Shown: positions 61,001 to 64,000 of the stretch, one piece after another
Layout: each line of letters starts with the position of its first letter
Numbering within the stretch: the stretch's first letter is position 1
Origin: Hanleya hanleyi
Taxonomy: Eukaryota > Mollusca > Polyplacophora > Lepidopleurida > Hanleyidae
Assembly: GCA_036873755.1 (NCBI GenBank)
Contig: JAVTVY010025091.1
Span: 1 to 64,000, forward strand
Direction of reading: 5' to 3'
DNA length: 64,000 nucleotides
Program-made: the position numbers and the translations under genes
The notes under the pieces: model-generated
Seen by the model: only the letters and a program-made list of their open reading frames with translations
The model's database searches: none
Told to the model about the DNA's origin: nothing

Positions 61001-62295
61001 TTAGTTACCACCGATGGATACGTAGTCATGATCATGTTGAGCTGCCCACAGGTTCCACTAAGAGGACATGACTTTCACCATAGGTTTGGCGTCTATGTTT
61101 TCTTATTAGTGAAGGTTGGATTATTTTGTTAGTCGGGTTTAAACCGCATAGGAAAGTTGTCGAAGACATCTAAGTCAATATCTCTTTCCAACATTGACAT
61201 CGAATCCATCGATTGAGCCACGGCGGTTCGTTCTGTAGACAACTTATTGGCGCGAAACCAGCTGACCATTCCACCATCGCTAAACCGTTAGAGTCGATCG
61301 GTTTTGGGGAACAATCGTGTGTTCGAATCCTTTTAACGAGATAACCATGGTTTCGCTTGCAAATTATTTTATCTGTAAATTGTTCCATTGGTGGATATAC
61401 ATCCCATTGATCCTCGTAGACAGATGATTTTCAGTATACCCTTTCCCGCCTACGGTTGGATATTTGCGTCAATACTTATGAAGTGACAAATATAATAACG
61501 CACTACTGTGACGACATTGATAGCAGGTGCACGTTCGACAATTCCACTTCGACTATGTAGCCGAAAATCCACTTCGATTATGTACTTCGATTCTGCACCT
61601 AACGTTGACAAAACTCACCAACTCGACAAATCCATCAGATGTCATAACATCAATCGTTCAACATTTCCATCTTATCTCAGTAGTAGGGCCTGTGGTAACG
61701 CCACTCAATGTGTCCACAAGAAAATCTACGATAAATGCGTGGCTGAGCTTTCAGAATATCAGAAAAAGCACTCTCGATCCTTGGGAGAGTATGAAGTCAG
61801 AATATCGGCCTGTTTGGTCATGTGACTTTGTCAGAACGCCGGCATTCTCCCAGCCAACACGGAATATTATTCCTTAAATAATAAGATTATATCGTCATAG
61901 ACAACTAGGTATACTCAATAGCTGGAGCACGTTCGACAATTCCACTTTGATTATGTAGACATATTAATTAAATCATCTAGTATCAAATATCAAAAGTTAA
62001 TTTGAAATACCAGCATACGAGCTTGATGCATACACACTTCTAACGTCTTGATTTGTAAGATTGTTATTTTAGTTCCCAATATATATCTTGATTGCTGTAT
62101 TTATGAATACCGCCTATGTCGTGTTCTTTTCTTTCAGTGTCGAAAGGAATATTCCGCAATCAGACAATACACTTGATTTCTGCATACCAAACTGCGAGTG
62201 CAGTAACAGTTCGATTTTCCCAGTATGTGGTTCCGATGGGATCAACTATGCTTCACCATGCCATGGTGGATGTAGACACTCTACAGCAAAGGCAA
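45436..62295 (+). CDS. SLCO: Organic anion transporter (OATP/SLCO), 3'-incomplete gene model
   Basis: OATPs are 12-helix plasma-membrane carriers that exchange organic anions such as conjugated steroids, thyroid hormones, bile salts and xenobiotics. The coding parts I assign are 45359-46099, 46679-46765, 55877-56074, 58353-58517, 60891-61083 and 62138-62295. All have GT/AG borders and compatible phases (1,1,1,1,2). The first in-frame ATG is at 45436. In order they give CGVGRWK near the N-terminus, TTIEKQFGIS after TM1, TYVDDNV, KIYVDIN, the family signature DPRWIGAWWLGF, a cytoplasmic loop, TM7-TM9 and the Kazal-like loop. TM10-TM12 must lie beyond the window. An in-frame TAA at 45517-45519 interrupts the first coding exon. 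The subfamily cannot be fixed. Confidence 0.88.
46679..46765 (+). CDS. SLCO: SLCO exon, TM5
   Basis: An 87-nt exon lies between 'atattcag' and the donor AATG|GTACGT. It encodes ILSSLMLLGPVVAFTLGSVF and KIYVDIN, the usual fifth helix and following loop. Both borders are phase 1, joining the previous exon at Gly and the next at Asp. Confidence 0.9.
46766..47593. other. First part of SLCO intron 2, nothing recognised
   Basis: Short frames only; no repeat family recognised until the hairpin at 47594. Confidence 0.4.
47594..47656. repeat. Hairpin TGACCTTTGACCCTGCGCGCT
   Basis: The arms 47594-47614 and 47634-47656 are inverted copies apart from one extra GC pair, with a 19-base loop. A related, non-palindromic 'gtgacctttaaccctgcgca' occurs at 41093-41112 inside the 3.1-kb transposon, so this is probably transposon-derived. 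Confidence 0.75.
48397..48631. mobile_element. 235-bp MITE, AAGCCCCGTTCACATG ends
   Basis: The left end AAGCCCCGTTCACATGCACA and right end TGTGCATGTGAACGGGGCTT are perfect inverted copies. Inside, 'tacacatgtgta' palindromes and 'tttgcac' motifs recur. No target duplication is clear. Confidence 0.8.
49880..50586 (+). repeat. Interspersed mollusc-type repeat
   Basis: Recurrent modules are 'caggggtataacatgag', 'aaggggcataactc', 'ggcatataggacagaaatag' (about 50220 and 50560) and 'gccactttcgataggcgtc' (about 50297). The last module returns at 52508 beyond the satellite, so the satellite array sits within this repeat. Confidence 0.55.
50587..50699. repeat. 113-bp imperfect hairpin
   Basis: The outer arms 'aaaatcgacc-tagag-tcca' and 'tgga-ctcta-ggtcgatttt' and the inner arms 'ccagttatggtgga' and 'tccaccataactgg' form a long stem with a small loop. 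Probably a hairpin MITE. Confidence 0.75.
50770..52405 (+). repeat. Satellite array, about 10 units of 150-170 bp
   Basis: Each unit has 'atccaatatggctgacggc', 'ggccatattggatta', 'caatgtcaaggcac', 'cccaagtttgaag' and 'gttattgtccggacaag'. The module 'ggccatatt' falls at about 51147, 51299, 51466, 51632, 51788, 51953, 52110 and 52275, spaced alternately about 155 and 165. The first two units (50770-51110) are the most diverged. Open frames on both strands come from the repeat. Confidence 0.9.
52605..53795. mobile_element. 1.19-kb piggyBac-like non-autonomous transposon
   Basis: It is flanked by TTAA at 52601-52604 and 53796-53799. Left end CCCTTTGTTTACCG; right end, read inward, CCCCTTGTTTACCG. 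TTAA duplication and CCCTTTG ends are typical of the piggyBac superfamily. It interrupts a mollusc repeat whose two halves ('caagcggttttgcctaaaat' and 'ggactgacggacggacgtac') would otherwise be adjacent. The interior has four copies of the palindrome GGGACTWWWWAGTCCC-type and no protein. Confidence 0.8.
53800..53885 (+). repeat. GGACGGAC-rich end of a mollusc repeat
   Basis: 'ggacggacgtacatg' occurs twice, followed by 'aataccccgaggcc' and 'ccgaggggtaaaaag'. This is the same repeat type as 36851-36925 in opposite orientation. Confidence 0.65.
54200..54590. mobile_element. Inverted-repeat element of about 390 bp
   Basis: 54200-54350 and 54436-54590 are inverted copies: 'tcggagccagtt', 'agagaagtga-att', 'tttttattctgaaatt' and 'gaaggaaatct' occur in both. 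The loop includes an A-run (54414-54430). Foldback MITE, non-coding. Confidence 0.75.
54622..54643 (+). repeat. (CAA)n microsatellite
   Basis: About seven CAA units lie in tandem. Confidence 0.8.
54644..55876. other. Rest of SLCO intron 2
   Basis: A 114-codon frame on the - strand (54646-54990) has no domain I recognise. A mollusc-type repeat end lies at about 55370-55475 ('cggacagacggacagac', 'gggctgaggagtaaaaac'). Confidence 0.4.
55877..56074 (+). CDS. SLCO: SLCO exon, family signature and TM6
   Basis: A 198-nt exon lies after 'ttgaatcacag' and before AAAG|GTAAAG. It begins DPGFGVRDPRWIGAWWLGFL, the OATP superfamily signature D-x-RW-(IV)-GAWW-x-G-(FL)-L. TM6 and the motif FFFPKRL follow, then a basic cytoplasmic loop ending HSIRENIK. 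The open frame is clean. It is separated from the previous exon by a 9.1-kb repeat-filled intron. Confidence 0.93.
57235..57770 (-). mobile_element. MITE with TGACGTCA core, copy 3
   Basis: Read on the - strand it follows 39000-39390: 'ccggaacgacaaaaattga', 'gcagaggatcatggctaaat', 'gtaccagaaaagtgacg', 'cacagtgacgtcat' and 'tatcttggattt'. It lies in SLCO intron 3. One edge is a run of C (57741-57758) followed by 'aggtcagatag'. Confidence 0.65.
58353..58517 (+). CDS. SLCO: SLCO exon, TM7
   Basis: A 165-nt exon between 'gttgtttcag' and CTTG|GTAAGC encodes EFFSALARLLTNPVYVCELL, TM7 and AAKYVEVHFLVATWKANLLL. LLTNPVY and the KY-E-HF pattern are typical of the seventh helix region in this family. 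Confidence 0.92.
59106..59500 (+). pseudogene. Retroelement RT C-terminal remnant, second copy
   Basis: In SLCO intron 4 the + strand reads SYLNIHLQERAG, then LLKRGDNKFDIIIYLFLDRN and HISCLVALS. This matches the 'YLDL ... KRDDFNFDIVNFPFLDGN ... YISQLxR' pattern of the same protein family as 28010-28450. Stops follow. Nucleotide similarity to the first copy continues downstream ('caagtttctcaaatt', 'cacgtttcgtaac'). Confidence 0.65.
60380..60665 (+). repeat. Duplicated block, copy 1 (before SLCO exon 6)
   Basis: From 'ctgcacctgacgttgac' to 'attccttaaataata' this block is about 90% identical by eye to 61585-61905. One frame stays open through both copies and reads LDKSIRCHNINRSTFPSY, RACGN, VELSEYQ and LGEYGVRISACLV here. 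I do not recognise the protein. It may be a decayed mobile element or a duplicated exon of another gene. Confidence 0.7.
60891..61083 (+). CDS. SLCO: SLCO exon, TM8-TM9
   Basis: A 193-nt exon after 'tccttgacag' begins TTKMVGCALGALVSGIIVSK and continues KLKLGAVGCAKMLTICLL to SCPQVPL. The donor that keeps the frame to the next exon is CATAG|GTTTGG at 61083 (phase 2). The frame would otherwise run to a stop near 61130. The exon is flanked on both sides by copies of one repeat block (60380-60665, 61585-61905). Confidence 0.87.
61250..61330 (+). other. tRNA-like block, probably SINE or relic
   Basis: An A-box-like 'taaaccgttagagtcg' and a B-box-like GTGTTCGAATCC lie about 45 bases apart in SLCO intron 5. 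Stems do not close convincingly. Confidence 0.3.
61585..61905 (+). repeat. Duplicated block, copy 2 (after SLCO exon 6)
   Basis: This is the partner of 60380-60665. Its open frame reads RACGNATQCVHKKIYDKCVA and ELSEYQKKHSRSLGEYEVR and ends soon after. Two extra cysteines relative to copy 1 and a short insertion ('tgtgactttg') distinguish it. Direct orientation suggests a tandem duplication or two insertions around exon 6. Confidence 0.7.
62138..62295 (+). CDS. SLCO: SLCO exon, Kazal-like extracellular loop
   Basis: After 'cttttctttcag' the phase-2 frame reads SVERNIPQSDNTLDF, then CIPNCECSNSS, VCGSDGINYASPC and GGC. This is the Kazal-like cysteine pattern of the large loop between TM9 and TM10. 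The best donor is GGCAA|GTACAT at 62295; without splicing the frame ends at a TAG at 62322. The next exon is not certain inside the window. Confidence 0.87.
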
Positions 62296-62410
62296 GTACA
62301 TGCAAGTTCACATTTCAGAGTTAGACAATACTACGCCCCGTGCTGTCCGCTTTTCTTCAATATGGATTAGCGGGTTGTATGCAATATATATTATTTTCAT
62401 CGATGTTGGA

Positions 62411-62578
62411 TTATCGCACTGTATCCCATGGTCATTATCGCACTGTATCCCATGGTCATTATCGCACTGTATCCCATGGTCATTATCGCACTGTATCCCA
62501 TGGTCATTATCGCACTGTATCCCATGGTCATTATCGCACTGTATCCCATGGTCATTATCGCACTGTATCCCATGGTCA
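62411..62578 (+). repeat. Perfect 24-bp x 7 minisatellite
   Basis: The unit TTATCGCACTGTATCCCATG plus GTCA is repeated exactly seven times, starting at 62411, 62435, 62459, 62483, 62507, 62531 and 62555. I see no substitutions. The unit is a multiple of three and free of stops in several frames, which produces repetitive open frames on both strands. They are not genes. It lies about 115 bp downstream of the Kazal exon. Confidence 0.95.
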
Positions 62579-64000
62579 TTTTTCAGAATATTATGTTGAA
62601 CACTTGATGACTAAATATACTCGTCGTGCCTAATATATTGACAGGGATGGGAAGGGGTGCCGCAGGCGAAAATTTCTGAAAATAAAGTATCAATCAGATT
62701 TGACAGTGTATTATAGTACATCTACCAAGCACATTTGGAGAAATCGCCTGCTTACTTTCATCATACATAAAATTACCGCTTCCAACATTGAGCATTCCGC
62801 AATCATATTATTATGGGTTAAGAATACTGATCAGCGATACGGATTTGATAATTCTGAAACATCATGATGTCTTGCCGGCATCACTGAAAACTGTTGATCG
62901 CTTCTCTATTGCAGGAAACAAGCTTATGTTTATGTATACTATGATTATCTTTTTGAATTTGGTGCTAATACTGTTATATGGAATATGGAATAGGTCTTTG
63001 GAGTATGGACGCGGATATTCTTTAATGGACGACGGCTGAATTATGAATGACCGATCAGACTCTTGTATTTATCATATGCGTATATGAACCACATGTATTA
63101 TGATTTTATTCGATGATCGCTCGAACGACTACGATGTCGGGAAGAGGAATCGTGCCTTGTGAGTTTCGAATATCCAGCAAAATGGCATGTATTGATGCTG
63201 TAGTAACGCTTTGTCTCTCTCTAAAATTTTCACACGAATGAAGGCGCTTATTGCCCCGCTCTGTTGTTGAGCCCTACGATAGCCCTTATACTTATGTCTT
63301 CGAACAATTCCGATCCAACTTATTTAGAACGTTTTTCTGTGGTTTTTGATATCAGGTATTCATGATTTCAAGTGATTAATGAAAAATTTGGCCAGTAAAA
63401 AAATGTATGAAAAATGCCACCGTATTGCACATAACGTGGGGTGTCGTAATTCCGAAGGATGTGTCATATTGTAACAAAAAACGTATAGAATAAAGATTGA
63501 TGATTGGTGTGAGTGATTCCATCATCAAGTTACTCGATAAAGCTACATCTGGGTACTTTACCGAATGTATCTGACCGCCTGAAAATCAGCGTCATGAGGG
63601 GACATAATATGTGGAATATTCGTTAACATTCGTTCAGTTATCGCTTAATTTTTATCATCGTATACAAAAATAGTATTAGAAATCTAGATATTTCATACCG
63701 GAAAATGACATTATCCGAAACCTTGATGTGAAAAAATGGCGGAACAAAATCGACTTTCCGTCACCGGGATGAAACTAGCCACAGCACAGGTCACAGGTGT
63801 AATGCGTTGCCAATAAGTTCTTCGATTTCGTACGGTATCTTTTGTTGGACTCGAATAGAAGAAACTACGATGGTCGTGAAATATTTGAGCTAACGTATTT
63901 AAGACAGATCTGACTTATTGTTAGCTATTGAACGTTTACAAGTTAAGTTTAAGAAAGTTCTCTAATTTGTTTTCATTATCCTTAGCGGACTGCATGCCGT
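62579..64000 (+). other. SLCO downstream intron, possible next acceptor at the edge
   Basis: No TM10 exon is recognisable. 62862-63066 resembles dispersed repeats at 1775-1880 and 13434-13540 (both inverted). At the window end a pyrimidine-rich tract 'tttgttttcattatccttag' precedes CGGACTGCATGCCG (63986 onward). In the phase left by the Kazal exon this gives ..TDCMP, which could begin the next exon. Very weak evidence. Confidence 0.3.

Noticed and set aside
62300..62633. Open frames encoding YRTVSHGH or MTMGYSAI repeats
   Set aside because: They are translations of the 24-bp minisatellite in several frames, inside an intron.

Overview
The window looks like nuclear DNA of a marine invertebrate, most likely a mollusc. 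Genes are split by introns, there is no bacterial-style gene packing, and almost all of the sequence is interspersed repeat. Families I associate with bivalves and gastropods are visible: blocks reading 'cctaggggtattgtc' next to (CCGT)n, AGGTCA-rich stretches, a satellite containing 'attgtccggacaag', and tRNA-headed SINEs. The species cannot be named from this.

Only one real protein-coding gene is supported. It is an organic anion transporter (OATP/SLCO family) on the + strand, with six coding exons between 45359 and 62295 and the 3' end beyond the window. Splice phases chain perfectly across all six. The exons give TM1-TM9, the OATP signature (DPRWIGAWW at about 55900) and the Kazal-like extracellular loop. 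One TAA codon lies in frame in the first coding exon (45517-45519), so the copy may be a pseudogene, a nonsense allele or a sequence error. A likely non-coding first exon ends at 45143. A diverged copy of that promoter/exon region lies at 30200-30378, and a second stretch of upstream flank is duplicated too (25930-26430 and 38340-38860). This suggests a duplicated SLCO locus or an alternative promoter.

Layout: 1-3835 is a foldback-like element with 225-bp inverted ends that differ at one base. 3836-10677 is non-coding repeat sequence with a long hairpin, a MITE fragment and a tRNA-derived SINE. 10678-23066 is a very large inverted repeat (arms of about 3.6 and 3.45 kb, 5.3-kb spacer). Each arm holds two minisatellites, a tRNA-like SINE and an array of palindromic TGCGCATGCGCA sites. 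The spacer holds a tandem duplication in which one copy carries a 1.39-kb transposon and the other keeps the empty site. 23067-38900 holds small satellites, a retroelement remnant, a second foldback element and duplicated flank. 39620-44950 is one LINE (- strand) split by a 3.1-kb transposon that itself contains further MITEs.

The 9.1-kb second intron of the SLCO gene holds a satellite of roughly ten units, a piggyBac-like 1.2-kb MITE, hairpins and other repeats. The later introns hold a MITE copy, an RT remnant, a duplicated block flanking exon 6, and a perfect 24-bp x 7 minisatellite. Coordinates of repeats were read by eye and most edges are approximate.
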